Source: a virus
IMG/VR virus record: IMGVR_UViG_3300046321_000147
Location: 1-24,452 of that record
Direction: 5' to 3' (one strand)
DNA: 24,452 nt
The notes beneath the pieces are model-generated. The model worked only from the letters and a program-made list of their open reading frames with translations. It made no database searches and was not told where the DNA came from. The position numbers were made by a program, and so were the translations under genes. How positions within the stretch are numbered: position 1 is the first letter of the stretch; each line of letters starts with the position of its first letter. Below, piece by piece: positions 12,722-20,334 of the stretch.

Positions 12722-12844
12722 TTAAAAGAATTTAGATACTTGTTTTTTAAAGAAAACAGTAGAAATATCGTGTTTATAAATTTCTGGTATTCCGATTACA
12801 TTTACTCCTATTTGGAAGTAAACAAAGGCGATTATGTTTTTCAT
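12722..12844 (-). CDS. Possible 40-residue hydrophobic protein
   Basis: A short frame from ATG at 12844 fits tightly between the endolysin stop (12847) and the next start (12720). The product begins MKNIIAFVYFQIGVNVIGIP, a basic start and hydrophobic stretch that could be a small membrane or lysis accessory peptide. Not recognised; tight packing is the main support. Confidence 0.4.
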   Translation of the reverse strand: MKNIIAFVYFQIGVNVIGIPEIYKHDISTVFFKKQVSKFF

Positions 12845-12846
12845 AG

Positions 12847-13314
12847 TTATATTTTTTTTATTTCAAAATGCATCCAATCATAATTTTTTTCAACTCCCAA
12901 CGAAACAAATCCATGTTTGTAAAATATATCAATCATATTTTTATATTCTGGTCTTGCAAATCTTGCTGTTTTGGACGTTTCTTTTAAAAGATTTCTTTCA
13001 GGATCTAAATCAATTGCAACGCCCCAAGAATGTCTTGAATAGTCAGAACCACCTCGCATAGCACGAAAATCAAAACAACCCCCGAATAAATCTATTCCTA
13101 ATTCTTGTATTTTAGGTAATCCATAATGTGCTAATAAATCTTTGAATACTTCGGTAAAATTAGACGCAACTAATTGATGACATCGCATTTTTTTTACGGT
13201 TGTTTTTTTATCCCAAGCCAAACGCATAGGGTAAGGCAAATCTATTGTTGTTAGGTAAGTGCCTTCTTGATTTGGCTTTCCAAAATCTTTTATTAATTCC
13301 GCTGTTGTTATCAT
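12847..13314 (-). CDS. Endolysin, M15-type L-Ala-D-Glu or D-Ala-D-Ala peptidase
   Basis: 155-residue zinc peptidase that cuts peptide cross-links or stem peptides of peptidoglycan to release progeny. The M15 zinc ligands are visible: His95 and Asp102 in [12 protein letters not shown], and His149 in DWMHFE with Asp146 as catalytic partner. The size fits single-domain phage VanY/Ply-like endolysins. It has no signal peptide, so it needs a holin; candidate holins lie immediately upstream at 13317-14479. It is within the lysis block, 2 bp after the coiled-coil/TM gene. Confidence 0.88.
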   Translation of the reverse strand: MITTAELIKDFGKPNQEGTYLTTIDLPYPMRLAWDKKTTVKKMRCHQLVASNFTEVFKDLLAHYGLPKIQELGIDLFGGCFDFRAMRGGSDYSRHSWGVAIDLDPERNLLKETSKTARFARPEYKNMIDIFYKHGFVSLGVEKNYDWMHFEIKKI

Positions 13315-13316
13315 AA

Positions 13317-13616
13317 TTATTTACTTGTAAATAGCCAAACAAAAAAACCAATTATGGCTGTTATTATTCCTTTTGATACAAATTTAATGTTGTTCATATT
13401 TTCATCCATTAATATTTGTTTATCTTCTATCTTTTCTAATCTTTTATTAACATCGTCTAATAAATGGACAAAACCCTTATTGCCATTAAAATTATTACCA
13501 ATCATTGCACTTTCGATATTTTTAACGATGCCCTTAACATCGTTCATGTCAGACTTATAAACTTTAAAATGATTTTCTAAACTATCTACTTTTTCTTCAA
13601 GCAAAGACATAGGCAA
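13317..13616 (-). CDS. Coiled-coil plus C-terminal TM protein (XhlA-like lysis accessory)
   Basis: 99 residues. A long charged helical region (about 5-75, [20 protein letters not shown], later [17 protein letters not shown]) ends in one membrane segment (about 82-97, [13 protein letters not shown]) with a C-terminal Thr-Ser-Lys tail. This layout matches XhlA-type haemolysin or lysis proteins that sit beside holins. The start codon overlaps the upstream gene by 20 bp. Start could also be 13610 (second Met). Confidence 0.72.
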   Translation of the reverse strand: MPMSLLEEKVDSLENHFKVYKSDMNDVKGIVKNIESAMIGNNFNGNKGFVHLLDDVNKRLEKIEDKQILMDENMNNIKFVSKGIITAIIGFFVWLFTSK

Positions 13617-13923
13617 AAATTGTTGATGATATTATTATAAAATATAAAAAATAATAAATATCTGGATTTATAAATAATTGTAAAAAAGTTAATTGTATAA
13701 TTAAGAATATACAAAGGACGAAAAACTTAGCTGATTTTTTATAAAATTTATCAAAAAAAAAGAAATGAATTAAAGAAAGAAGTACCAAACAACTATCTAT
13801 CTTATTTATCAAGTCGAAATTCTTTGCGTAAAAGTTATTATCCACTAAAAATAAATAACAAAACGCCCAATTTATAACTATAAAAAAAGGCATTCTGCTA
13901 AATATTTTATGCAGAACGTCCAT
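13597..13923 (-). CDS. Polytopic membrane protein in the lysis block
   Basis: 108 residues starting MDVLHKIFSRMPFFIVINWA, with about four membrane segments rich in Phe, Ile and Leu ([63 protein letters not shown]). The ATG overlaps the stop of the holin candidate as TAATG (sharing one base), a clear sign of translational coupling, so the longer open frame upstream is ignored. Family not recognised; it may be a holin partner or antiholin. Confidence 0.65.
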   Translation of the reverse strand: MDVLHKIFSRMPFFIVINWAFCYLFLVDNNFYAKNFDLINKIDSCLVLLSLIHFFFFDKFYKKSAKFFVLCIFLIIQLTFLQLFINPDIYYFLYFIIISSTIFAYVFA

Positions 13924-14159
13924 TATTTTTTTGGTTTTGGTACTGGTAATCCAATATCCGCATCGGCTATTTTCTGAACTTTTATAGAATCCTGTGCATA
14001 CCTCGCAAACAAAGCAATCCCAATTGCTACCAATAATTGACCCCCTGATTTGTCTGTAAATGCTCCTGCGTTGTAAGCCGTTACTAATGCGTCTATCGCA
14101 ATAGGTAACGATGCTAATAATCCTGCTAATGTAGTTTTCCAATTTCTCATAATTTCCAA
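13923..14159 (-). CDS. Holin candidate, two-TM small protein
   Basis: 78 residues starting MEIMRNWKTTLAGLLASLPI. Two hydrophobic segments (about 9-30 and 42-56, GQLLVAIGIALFARYAQDS) and a charged C-terminus (PVPKPKK), typical of small class II-type phage holins. The Lys-Thr-Thr-Leu-Ala-Gly-Leu start is common in Bacteroidetes phage holin-like proteins. It probably permits endolysin release from the cytoplasm. It overlaps the downstream membrane-protein start and the upstream gene's stop (14147) by 13 bp. Confidence 0.7.
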   Translation of the reverse strand: MEIMRNWKTTLAGLLASLPIAIDALVTAYNAGAFTDKSGGQLLVAIGIALFARYAQDSIKVQKIADADIGLPVPKPKK

Positions 14160-14479
14160 TTTATAGCATCAATACAATGCTTTTCTGTTAATATTAATAC
14201 TAAAATCTTTCCTGTTTTTGTCAATGTTCCGTTTTGAATGTTTTTGCCGATTGCACTGCTAATTGTCTCACCTACTTTGCCGAATTTATAACCGTTCTTT
14301 TGTAAGGTTGTATTCCATAGCGTTTTAAATTCACTATTGGCGTATATGTCCAAATTCAATGCTGATTGTCTAAAATAGCCTTTCTTACTTACCAAAAACC
14401 AATTTAATATAGTTAATGGCAAGAATAAAATATAGGCTATTATGAACAATATAAATCCCATTACTCGGTCAATTCCCAA
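14147..14479 (-). CDS. Membrane-anchored hypothetical phage protein
   Basis: 110 residues. A single long hydrophobic segment near the N-terminus (about 8-30, FILFIIAYILFLPLTILNWFL) precedes a soluble domain with an Asn-Leu-Asp-Ile-Tyr-Ala-Asn motif, a Leu-Trp-Asn segment and a region YKFGKVGETISSAIGKN. This layout recurs in Bacteroidetes phage lysis regions, but no function is known to me. It overlaps both neighbours, by 19 bp upstream and 13 bp downstream. Confidence 0.6.
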   Translation of the reverse strand: MGIDRVMGFILFIIAYILFLPLTILNWFLVSKKGYFRQSALNLDIYANSEFKTLWNTTLQKNGYKFGKVGETISSAIGKNIQNGTLTKTGKILVLILTEKHCIDAINWKL

Positions 14480-14820
14480 TCGTTAGGGGTTAGCCCGTAA
14501 ATTGTTTTATCGTTATCACAACGGTTCATTGTTGTATCGAGCATTAAGCCAATTTTCAATTTTATGTCATCTCTATCAGTTCGGCTTAAACCATTCAACA
14601 TATCCGCATAATTTGCTTCGATATAAGCATCGACTTGATTTATTTTTTCTCGGCTGTAATCTACTGATTTTCGGTTTATTTCAATCCCATCGGCATAATC
14701 ACAAACTACATAGCGAGTACCACCCACACCATCGCTAAATTGTTCCGTAATTTTAATAGTTACTATCCCTACCTTTTGGCTTCGGGTGTAATAAAGAATC
14801 GGTTGTTTTGTTTGTATCAT
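14461..14820 (-). CDS. Hypothetical phage protein
   Basis: 119 residues starting MIQTKQPILYYTRSQKVGIV. The first half is beta-rich with alternating hydrophobic residues (VTIKITEQFSDGVGGTRYVV). The second half is helical and acidic (KINQVDAYIEANYADMLNGL). No membrane segment or catalytic motif. Located right after the fibre gene (4 bp) and overlapping the next by 19 bp; it may be a tail or fibre chaperone by position, which is inference only. Confidence 0.55.
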   Translation of the reverse strand: MIQTKQPILYYTRSQKVGIVTIKITEQFSDGVGGTRYVVCDYADGIEINRKSVDYSREKINQVDAYIEANYADMLNGLSRTDRDDIKLKIGLMLDTTMNRCDNDKTIYGLTPNDWELTE

Positions 14821-14824
14821 ATTA

Positions 14825-16618
14825 TTAATTTGTAATTATAAATGATGTTTGAGTTACGCTATCGGTAATGTCGGTTAATGTTGCTGTTGTAATAATGTAA
14901 TTTGCCACTGCTGGATTAAAAGAAGCAGATGCTAACCCACCGCCTGACACATTTATATCTGACAAAGCGCTCGTTGTAAAAGGTAGTCCCTTTAAATTGC
15001 CACCATCTAAGGCGTAAGATCGTAATATTTTTGCGTATGTATTAGATGCTGAGCTGTTGTATGTCGCTATTTGCGTAGCCCCTGATAAACTGTTTGATGT
15101 GTTTATGTATATTTTAATAGTTACTGTATTAGCTACTCCTACTTTTGAAATACCAAAATTAGGGATACTTAAATTATCACTACTTGCAAAAGTATTGGCT
15201 GTTATCAAATAGCTCTTTAATATAGTTTCTGTTAATGTCCCTGTAACTGCTGAACTTGGCACTACATCTTTTACAATGTTACGCATTACGTTTGACACAA
15301 ATTCCTTAGTAACAACCGCCTTACCTGTTGCTTCTGCAATAATTAATTCATTCGTAACACTTGGTAATGTGGCAAGTCCGTTTTTTAGAATTGTGAAAGC
15401 GTTGCTTCTTGCCCCTCCATTTGCACCATTTCCAATATTGAAAATTCTGTCTGTTCCTACTATTGCAGATGTTGAACCCGCAGTATAGTTAGTGCCATAA
15501 GTTCCAAGAGAAATTTCACAAAAACTTGCAGCGGTCATAGCATAACCACCAGTTATAGAACCATCTCCATTTGCATTATTTGTACTACCTCCTATTATAA
15601 CAGCTAATTGAGCAGTCAAAGTATTATTTACACCGCCTCCTATTACGCCATAACCTGAAGAAATATTATTACCATTACCACCTCCTATCGTTGCATTACC
15701 TGCATTTATAGTATTTGATTGCCCACCGCCAATTGTAGAATTAGAACCTGTTATTGTGTTTAAATTACCACCTCCTATCGTATCGTAAGTTGAAGTAGCA
15801 TTATTAGATTCACCACCACCAATAGTAACTCCTATATTTCCAGCAGTATTATTTAAACCCCCTGATACAGTTGAATTTGCACCAGTAGCTCCTTTAGTAG
15901 AACTAGTACTATTCGAAGCGCTTAAATCAACCGCTCCTAATCCAACATTCCCATAATTCGCAGCGTTACGCCCTGCAATCACATAACCTATTCCATTTCC
16001 TTCGTCTAATGATGTTATTGCAATGTCGTCAGTACCTGCTACTGTCATACTTCTATTAGGCAAAGTATAAGTCCTACTAGCCGTATTAACATTTGTAAAA
16101 AAGGATGTGAAGGTGTCGGCTACGTTTCTTAATCCTAATTTTGTAGCTAAGAATGTTTGTATTCCTGACCATATGTTGTTTGCTGATAGAGATACGCCTG
16201 TACCCCCATAATCCAAAACATCAATATAGCTTACTGCGGGTGTTGCACTTCCAAAGCTTCTACCGCGCAATAATAATTCAAAAACTTGTCCTGTATCAGT
16301 AACGTGGAATTGTCTAATCTCATTCGTAGCCACAGCAAAAGAATTGGCGTTTATCCACGTCGCAATTCCTGCCGATGTTTGGCTTGCGAGCGCAGAAGAT
16401 AAAATGTCAGTTACTGTAGTTATAATCAAACTATCAACTATTTGCCAATCAATACCTAATGTAGGCAAACTATTAATCCCTGTTATATTTTGATAATTCA
16501 CGCCTAAATAAGATACAATAGCGTTTATTTTGTAACGTCTATCAGCGTTCCATTCTAAATTATCATTGCTTAGATTTAATTTAACTCTTTTCATCTTATT
16601 GGTTTGAAGAATTATCAA
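14825..16618 (-). CDS. Phage fibre protein with YadA-head-like trimeric repeats
   Basis: 597 residues. The N-terminal 200 residues are mixed beta with a GTGVSLSANNIWSGIQTF-type segment. Residues about 240-380 hold a run of repeats with the pattern Ile-Gly-Gly-Gly-X-X-Asn-X-Ile-X-Gly every 14-16 residues (TIGGGNLNTI, TIGGGQSNTI, TIGGGNGNNI, VIGGGVNNTL), the left-handed beta-roll seen in YadA/Hep_Hag trimeric adhesin heads. The C-terminal 200 residues are Ser/Thr/Asn-rich and beta. Likely a host-binding fibre or head spike. Start at 16618 overlaps the portal gene end by 23 bp; an internal Met at residue 8 (MKRVKLNLSNDN, 16597) just overlaps the portal stop and may be the true start. Confidence 0.75.
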   Translation of the reverse strand: MIILQTNKMKRVKLNLSNDNLEWNADRRYKINAIVSYLGVNYQNITGINSLPTLGIDWQIVDSLIITTVTDILSSALASQTSAGIATWINANSFAVATNEIRQFHVTDTGQVFELLLRGRSFGSATPAVSYIDVLDYGGTGVSLSANNIWSGIQTFLATKLGLRNVADTFTSFFTNVNTASRTYTLPNRSMTVAGTDDIAITSLDEGNGIGYVIAGRNAANYGNVGLGAVDLSASNSTSSTKGATGANSTVSGGLNNTAGNIGVTIGGGESNNATSTYDTIGGGNLNTITGSNSTIGGGQSNTINAGNATIGGGNGNNISSGYGVIGGGVNNTLTAQLAVIIGGSTNNANGDGSITGGYAMTAASFCEISLGTYGTNYTAGSTSAIVGTDRIFNIGNGANGGARSNAFTILKNGLATLPSVTNELIIAEATGKAVVTKEFVSNVMRNIVKDVVPSSAVTGTLTETILKSYLITANTFASSDNLSIPNFGISKVGVANTVTIKIYINTSNSLSGATQIATYNSSASNTYAKILRSYALDGGNLKGLPFTTSALSDINVSGGGLASASFNPAVANYIITTATLTDITDSVTQTSFIITN

Positions 16619-18200
16619 CTATTACTTGCGGTGTTGGTATAATTTTCTTTTCCTCTTGGTTTTTCATGAAATTATCATACCAATTACCATAACCTAACAT
16701 TTCATCCGCTTGTTCTCTTGAAATAAGCGGGTCTGCGCCATCAATTCCTAAAGCCTCTCTTACTGCCTTAATTTCTTTTAATGGGTCAATATGAGGCATA
16801 TTTTTACCAGTAAATCTACATTGTGAATAACTTTCTGTAACCATAAAATTATCTGTAACAATTCCATTTACAAATTCAGGTGCTTCAATTTTGTTTTTTA
16901 ATATTTCAAATTCTAACCAAGCCTTGTAAAATGGAATATAAAAGTCATTTGCGAATTTCTCTCTATGAATATCTACAACATAACCCCAACCATTTATTGC
17001 AGCTCTTGATGCACTATAATTTGAATTATACATTTGCATTGCAACCTCAGGTGGTACATCTAATCCTGCTGATATAATATTAAATATTGCTGTATGAAAT
17101 TGGTTAAAATCACTCTCAATATTAGTGCTAAATGATTTCATTGTAGCACCAATTGGCATATTAAATGTTTGGTTTGATGTAGTTTCTGTAATTCTATTAG
17201 CCAAACCATCAGCTAATGCCATAGTATCTGTAGATGTAGAAATTGGCTCTCTTCTTTTAGCAGCTAAAACTTGGTCATAAACATTTTCACCTGTTGAGTT
17301 TTTATCATGCTCAATAAAATTAGCAATCTTAGCTGCTTGCTCTGCTTTGCCTACAGAAGCTTCTGTATAACGGTCTAATTTTGATATTTTTTCTAATGCC
17401 TGAGATATTGCAGGAACTGCTCTTACATGGTCTGGACTGATTTTATTTCCACAAATCATCCAAGCCATTGTTTTTCCTGTATATTCACCTTTAGCTTCAA
17501 TCCTTTCTACTTCTCCTAATGGATTTTCTGAACTTACTACACAAATATAATAAGCTATATGCGCTCCTTTTTTATCAAGTTCAATACCATGTTCAATTCG
17601 ATTTCCTCTCGCTTCTGCTTCTGTTAAAAAATTATTGTCTAATGTTGGACTTTGAACATGTTCTCCAGAAACAAATTGTACATTAGGACCATTATTATCA
17701 AAACGCATAATGCATAACACATCACCACCCAAAAATTTTCCTTGAAAGAAATCCAAAGCTAATTCATGTAATGATTTTTGTTTCAAATAATCGCCTTGTT
17801 TTGAACTTGCATAAATTTGAAAACGTGCTTCAACTAATTTTTGGAATTTAGCATAATCAAATGAAATTCCTTCCGATTCCAAAACAGTACGATTGGGTTC
17901 GGCTTGTAGTTTTAATCCTGAACCTATCACCCAATAAAAAAACTTAGAACAAATAATTTTAACTACATCCGCTTTAGCATAAGCATCATAAGCTCTTATT
18001 CTTAATAATTGATAATCTGGAATATTACGAATTGGAGTGCCTAATTCACCAAGAGTTTTTTCACCGTCCCAAACTTTATTGATTACAGTATACGGTTGTC
18101 CATAATAAGCACCATTTCCAAAAGGAAATTCGCTTTTTGGCTCTTCTATAATAACTTCTTGTTTTTTAGCTCTATTTATTTCTATTCCAAGTATATTCAT
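16596..18200 (-). CDS. Phage portal protein, lambda family
   Basis: 534 residues. The dodecameric portal sits at one capsid vertex, docks terminase and is the channel for DNA. Recognisable features: a Gly/Tyr-rich N-terminus before an Arg-Ala-Tyr-Asp-Ala-Tyr segment (about residue 66), FFYWVIGSGLKLQAEP (about 87-102), GGDVLCIMRF (about 157-166), EHVQSP, a RAVPAISQALEKISKLDRYTE segment (about 258-278), GLDVPPEVAMQMYNSNYSASRAA (about 375-397) and WLEFE. The VPP.....NYSASRAA motif is a hallmark of lambda gpB-type portals. No fused protease domain is visible at the C-terminus. It follows the gpW-position gene, as in the lambda order. Confidence 0.9.
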   Translation of the reverse strand: MNILGIEINRAKKQEVIIEEPKSEFPFGNGAYYGQPYTVINKVWDGEKTLGELGTPIRNIPDYQLLRIRAYDAYAKADVVKIICSKFFYWVIGSGLKLQAEPNRTVLESEGISFDYAKFQKLVEARFQIYASSKQGDYLKQKSLHELALDFFQGKFLGGDVLCIMRFDNNGPNVQFVSGEHVQSPTLDNNFLTEAEARGNRIEHGIELDKKGAHIAYYICVVSSENPLGEVERIEAKGEYTGKTMAWMICGNKISPDHVRAVPAISQALEKISKLDRYTEASVGKAEQAAKIANFIEHDKNSTGENVYDQVLAAKRREPISTSTDTMALADGLANRITETTSNQTFNMPIGATMKSFSTNIESDFNQFHTAIFNIISAGLDVPPEVAMQMYNSNYSASRAAINGWGYVVDIHREKFANDFYIPFYKAWLEFEILKNKIEAPEFVNGIVTDNFMVTESYSQCRFTGKNMPHIDPLKEIKAVREALGIDGADPLISREQADEMLGYGNWYDNFMKNQEEKKIIPTPQVIVDNSSNQ

Positions 18201-18210
18201 TTCCTTATTT

Positions 18211-18504
18211 TTAAAGATTTCCGCCTCGCAAAACTGTTATGCGACCATTTAATCTATTAATATACATTTGACGTATTTTTTCATATCCAATCATTGCATT
18301 TGCAATATCATCTACACTACGGTATTCTGCTCTAACTTTCATCATTGAATCATCATACTCATATTGTTTAACATGGCCTGATTCTACAGCTAATAACATT
18401 GTTGTTTCTAATCCTGAAATAATTAAGTCATAAGCAGCAATCTTAGCCACTAATGTAGTCTTAGATTCTATGTATTGCGATATTGTACAAAAGCTATCAT
18501 TCAT
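18211..18504 (-). CDS. gpW-position head-tail joining protein candidate
   Basis: 97 residues, mainly helical, starting MNDSFCTISQYIESKTTLVA and ending LNGRITVLRGGNL. Its size and location, directly upstream of the portal and downstream of terminase, match lambda gpW, which completes the head before tail joining. Sequence similarity to gpW is not visible to me, so the call rests on order and size. 10 bp separate it from the portal start. Confidence 0.55.
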   Translation of the reverse strand: MNDSFCTISQYIESKTTLVAKIAAYDLIISGLETTMLLAVESGHVKQYEYDDSMMKVRAEYRSVDDIANAMIGYEKIRQMYINRLNGRITVLRGGNL

Positions 18505-18523
18505 AATATTTGAGTTATAATCA

Positions 18524-18562
18524 AGAAAGGAGCATCCACCTAATAGGCGAATGCTCCTTTCT
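18524..18562. repeat. 12-bp hairpin in the leader of the gpW-portal operon
   Basis: AGAAAGGAGCAT (18524-18535) pairs perfectly with ATGCTCCTTTCT (18551-18562) around a 15-nt loop that itself contains CCTAATAGG. It lies 20 bp upstream of the start at 18504 on the minus strand, with no strong U-run after it, so it fits a leader element or RNA-processing site more than a terminator. Confidence 0.55.
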
Positions 18563-18611
18563 AATTTAAGTTAACCGATGTTATCACAACATTGATGTTT
18601 TTAATTCTTTA

Positions 18612-18619
18612 CAAATGTA
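18612..18619 (-). promoter_or_regulatory. Possible -7 box for the gpW-portal operon
   Basis: TACATTTG on the minus strand matches TANNTTTG and lies between the H1-gene terminator and the gpW-position gene. The nearest upstream TTG is only 13 bp away, shorter than the usual 17-23. Confidence 0.35.
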
Positions 18620-18631
18620 TAAAAAATTAAA

Positions 18632-18668
18632 ACAAAAAAAAGCCACTTAATAAAATCAAGTGGCTTTA
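18632..18668 (-). terminator. Rho-independent terminator after the histone H1-like gene
   Basis: AAAGCCACTT (18639-18648) pairs with AAGTGGCTTT (18658-18667), a perfect 10-bp stem; on the minus strand the stem runs into eight T residues. It ends the early-type transcript of small genes. Confidence 0.85.
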
Positions 18669-18731
18669 ATAAAAAACAAAAAAGCAATCATAGAATAAGG
18701 AACTACAAAAATAGCTTTTTTTTAATGAAAT

Positions 18732-18902
18732 TTACTTATTTTTAATTTCACTTACTTCAATTCTAATTTCTTGTGATAGCACCTTAATTTCTTGAAGTGC
18801 TTTTCTTAATCTAGTTCCAGCAGCTTTATTTCCCGCAAAGAATTTTTCACCTTCTAATTGTGCTGTATTATTTAATTCAGCGAGTTTTTTTAAATTTTCC
18901 AT
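18732..18902 (-). CDS. Histone H1-like small nucleoid protein (Hc1 family, Bacteroidetes type)
   Basis: 56 residues starting MENLKKLAELNNTAQLEGEK. The block GNKAAGTRLRKALQEIK (about 24-40) matches the signature of Bacteroidetes histone H1-like proteins (Gly-Asn-Lys-Ala-Ala-Gly-Thr-Arg-x-Arg-Lys), and the total length is typical (about 55-60). These are helical DNA-binding proteins related to the chlamydial Hc1 family. Here it is in a phage region, so it may compact phage DNA or alter host nucleoid expression. It is followed by a strong terminator and preceded by two small unknown genes. Confidence 0.85.
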   Translation of the reverse strand: MENLKKLAELNNTAQLEGEKFFAGNKAAGTRLRKALQEIKVLSQEIRIEVSEIKNK

Positions 18903-18945
18903 ATTCTATTGTATTGGGTTTTACAATGCCCTCCCAAGGCTTTAT

Positions 18946-19209
18946 TTAAAATGTTTTGTCTTCCATCATAGTTCCTAAAATAGTAACTAAATAAGTAACA
19001 TCTTTCATTTGCATTTCATTAAGAAATTCTTCGTTAACAAAATTATCATTAACCATTAAAACTTCTAATAATAAAAACTTAAATAATAATCCACTATCAC
19101 CTTTTGCTTTTGATAAAGCATTAAAATAATGTATTCCTTTTGCTTCTATCAATCCAATCTTTCCGTATTCAGGTAGATTTAAGTCCATAAAATAATCTGG
19201 TTTTTTCAT
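18946..19209 (-). CDS. Hypothetical phage protein
   Basis: 87 residues starting MKKPDYFMDLNLPEYGKIGL. Helical in the second half, with paired Leu/Val residues (FKFLLLEVLMVNDNFVNEEF). No family recognised. The N-terminal part (LIEAKGIHYFNALSKAKGD) followed by helical GDSGLLFKFL resembles tail-assembly or chaperone-like small proteins, but this cannot be shown. Between it and the H1-like gene lie 43 bp. Confidence 0.5.
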   Translation of the reverse strand: MKKPDYFMDLNLPEYGKIGLIEAKGIHYFNALSKAKGDSGLLFKFLLLEVLMVNDNFVNEEFLNEMQMKDVTYLVTILGTMMEDKTF

Positions 19210-19246
19210 AATATAAATTTTGGTTTTATTTATTAAAATAATAATC

Positions 19247-19474
19247 TTATTTAAAAATATTTTGCATTCTAAAATTATAATTCATTTTACTCGGAACAAT
19301 AATAAAAGTTTGTTTTTGAATTGTTGTTTCAATAGTAATTGAATCCTCAGCTATTATTCCTGCTATTACCATACAAGTATATTTTTTACAAAATATTACA
19401 CCAATATCAGGGATTGAATATCCATTTTTATAATGAGAAATAATTGAATCTTTTTCTTCATTTGAAATAATCAT
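19247..19474 (-). CDS. Small hypothetical protein, possible HTH
   Basis: 75 residues from MIISNEEKDSIISHYKNGYS (the frame is open from 19498, MKKLKEKK). The segment EKDSIISHYKNGYSIPDIGVIF resembles a short helix-turn-helix of the kind used by small phage regulators. The remainder is beta-like with TIETTIQKQTFIIVPSK. Not assigned to a family. It lies just downstream of the 600-bp non-coding region. Confidence 0.45.
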   Translation of the reverse strand: MIISNEEKDSIISHYKNGYSIPDIGVIFCKKYTCMVIAGIIAEDSITIETTIQKQTFIIVPSKMNYNFRMQNIFK

Positions 19475-19499
19475 TTTTTTTTCTTTTAACTTTTTCATA

Positions 19500-19931
19500 T
19501 TTTTTTATATTATTATTTATCAACTAGATACAGCAAGTGCCTTTATGACCCAAATACTCCGATTTTAATGTTTAAATTTTAGCTTAAATTAGAAAAAAGC
19601 CAAAAAAAACTTAAAAAAAGCATTTGCATCATTCATAACACCCCCTTAATTAGTGTTATCTACTGCTATCCGTTAGAGCCTTGCTAAACTCTCCCCATCC
19701 ATACCAATTCTTATTTTCTTCTTCATTTTTCAATGAAATGGCTTCTTGAGTACATCGTGAGTGTTAACTTGGGTTTCCTGTTACTGGCAAGTAGAGCAGG
19801 GATTTACACGATGTTGGAATTACAATATTTGCTATTACTAGCACCGACTACGGACATTACTGTACTACGGTAGTTGTTTTTTGAGTTCAACTGGTAACAA
19901 CTCTTTTTCATCGGAATAGAATTGTATAAAT
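19500..19931. other. Non-coding, hairpin-rich stretch
   Basis: No convincing gene. Inverted repeats include ACATCGTG/CACGATGT (19752-19759 with 19807-19814), enclosing CCTG/CAGG and TACT/AGTA pairs; GCTA-TTAC-TAGC (19831-19842); and GAGTT/AACTC (19883-19903). It is somewhat less AT-rich than its neighbours. It could be structured RNA or the remnant of a lost element. Confidence 0.4.
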
Positions 19932-20046
19932 ACAAAAAAACCCGAAAAACAAAGAGGTGGAAGCTTTGTTCTAAGGGTCGTTTATGTTTTCGCTAAACGT
20001 AGAACTGGATTTTTGCAAATCCAGTTCCACCTGTTTTGCATACAGG
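19932..20046 (-). ncRNA. Candidate four-hairpin small RNA
   Basis: Read on the minus strand, about 110 nt contain four consecutive hairpins: CCTGT/ACAGG (20030-20046), an 11-bp perfect stem GAACTGGATTT/AAATCCAGTTC (20002-20027, 4-nt loop), CGTTTA/TAAACG (19979-19999) and ACAAAG/CTTTGT (19949-19969). The last hairpin runs into TTTTTCGGGTTTTTTT, a terminator-like tail. A consensus promoter lies at 20047-20078, so the start would fall at the first hairpin. No matching known family comes to mind. Confidence 0.55.
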
Positions 20047-20078
20047 CAAAGATATAAAACTTTATTTGTTATTTGCAA
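20047..20078 (-). promoter_or_regulatory. Bacteroidetes-type promoter for the candidate small RNA
   Basis: On the minus strand TTG (20078-20076), 21-bp spacer, TATCTTTG (20054-20047), matching TTG-N-TANNTTTG. No protein gene follows within 500 bp, which points to RNA output. Confidence 0.6.
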
Positions 20079-20100
20079 ATAAAACTTTAATTATTTTATT

Positions 20101-20334
20101 TTAATTAACAGTGAATGCACATTCTATGGTGCCGTAATTAATAATCGTATAACTATTATTCTTTTGGGATAAGATCCTTTCTTCACCCATATAAAAAGTA
20201 ATAGTATCAAATTCTAAATTTACAATGGTTTTAGTTACTCCGATTAAATGATGACCGTCAAAGGTTTGAATGTCCATTGGTTTTGAGAAAATTGTTTCCG
20301 TGTTTTTATTTTTTATCTTTTTTAAATTGTTCAA
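20101..20334 (-). CDS. Hypothetical phage protein
   Basis: 77 residues. A Lys/Asn-rich start (MNNLKKIKNKNTETIFSKPM) is followed by beta strands (TIVNLEFDTITFYMGEERIL, YTIINYGTIECAFTVN), like a small beta-barrel. Its start overlaps the preceding gene by 29 bp in another frame. Not recognised; the N-terminal 14 residues might be absent if a later start is used. Confidence 0.5.
   Translation of the reverse strand: MNNLKKIKNKNTETIFSKPMDIQTFDGHHLIGVTKTIVNLEFDTITFYMGEERILSQKNNSYTIINYGTIECAFTVN

Noticed and set aside
13924-14142. N-terminal extension of the polytopic membrane protein
   Set aside because: It is the out-of-frame shadow of the holin candidate; the ATG at 13923 overlaps the holin stop as TAATG and gives a clean membrane protein.
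19804-19911. 35-codon ORF (MKKSCYQLNSKNN...) in the non-coding tract
   Set aside because: Composition is unremarkable, it lies across predicted hairpins, and nothing supports translation.
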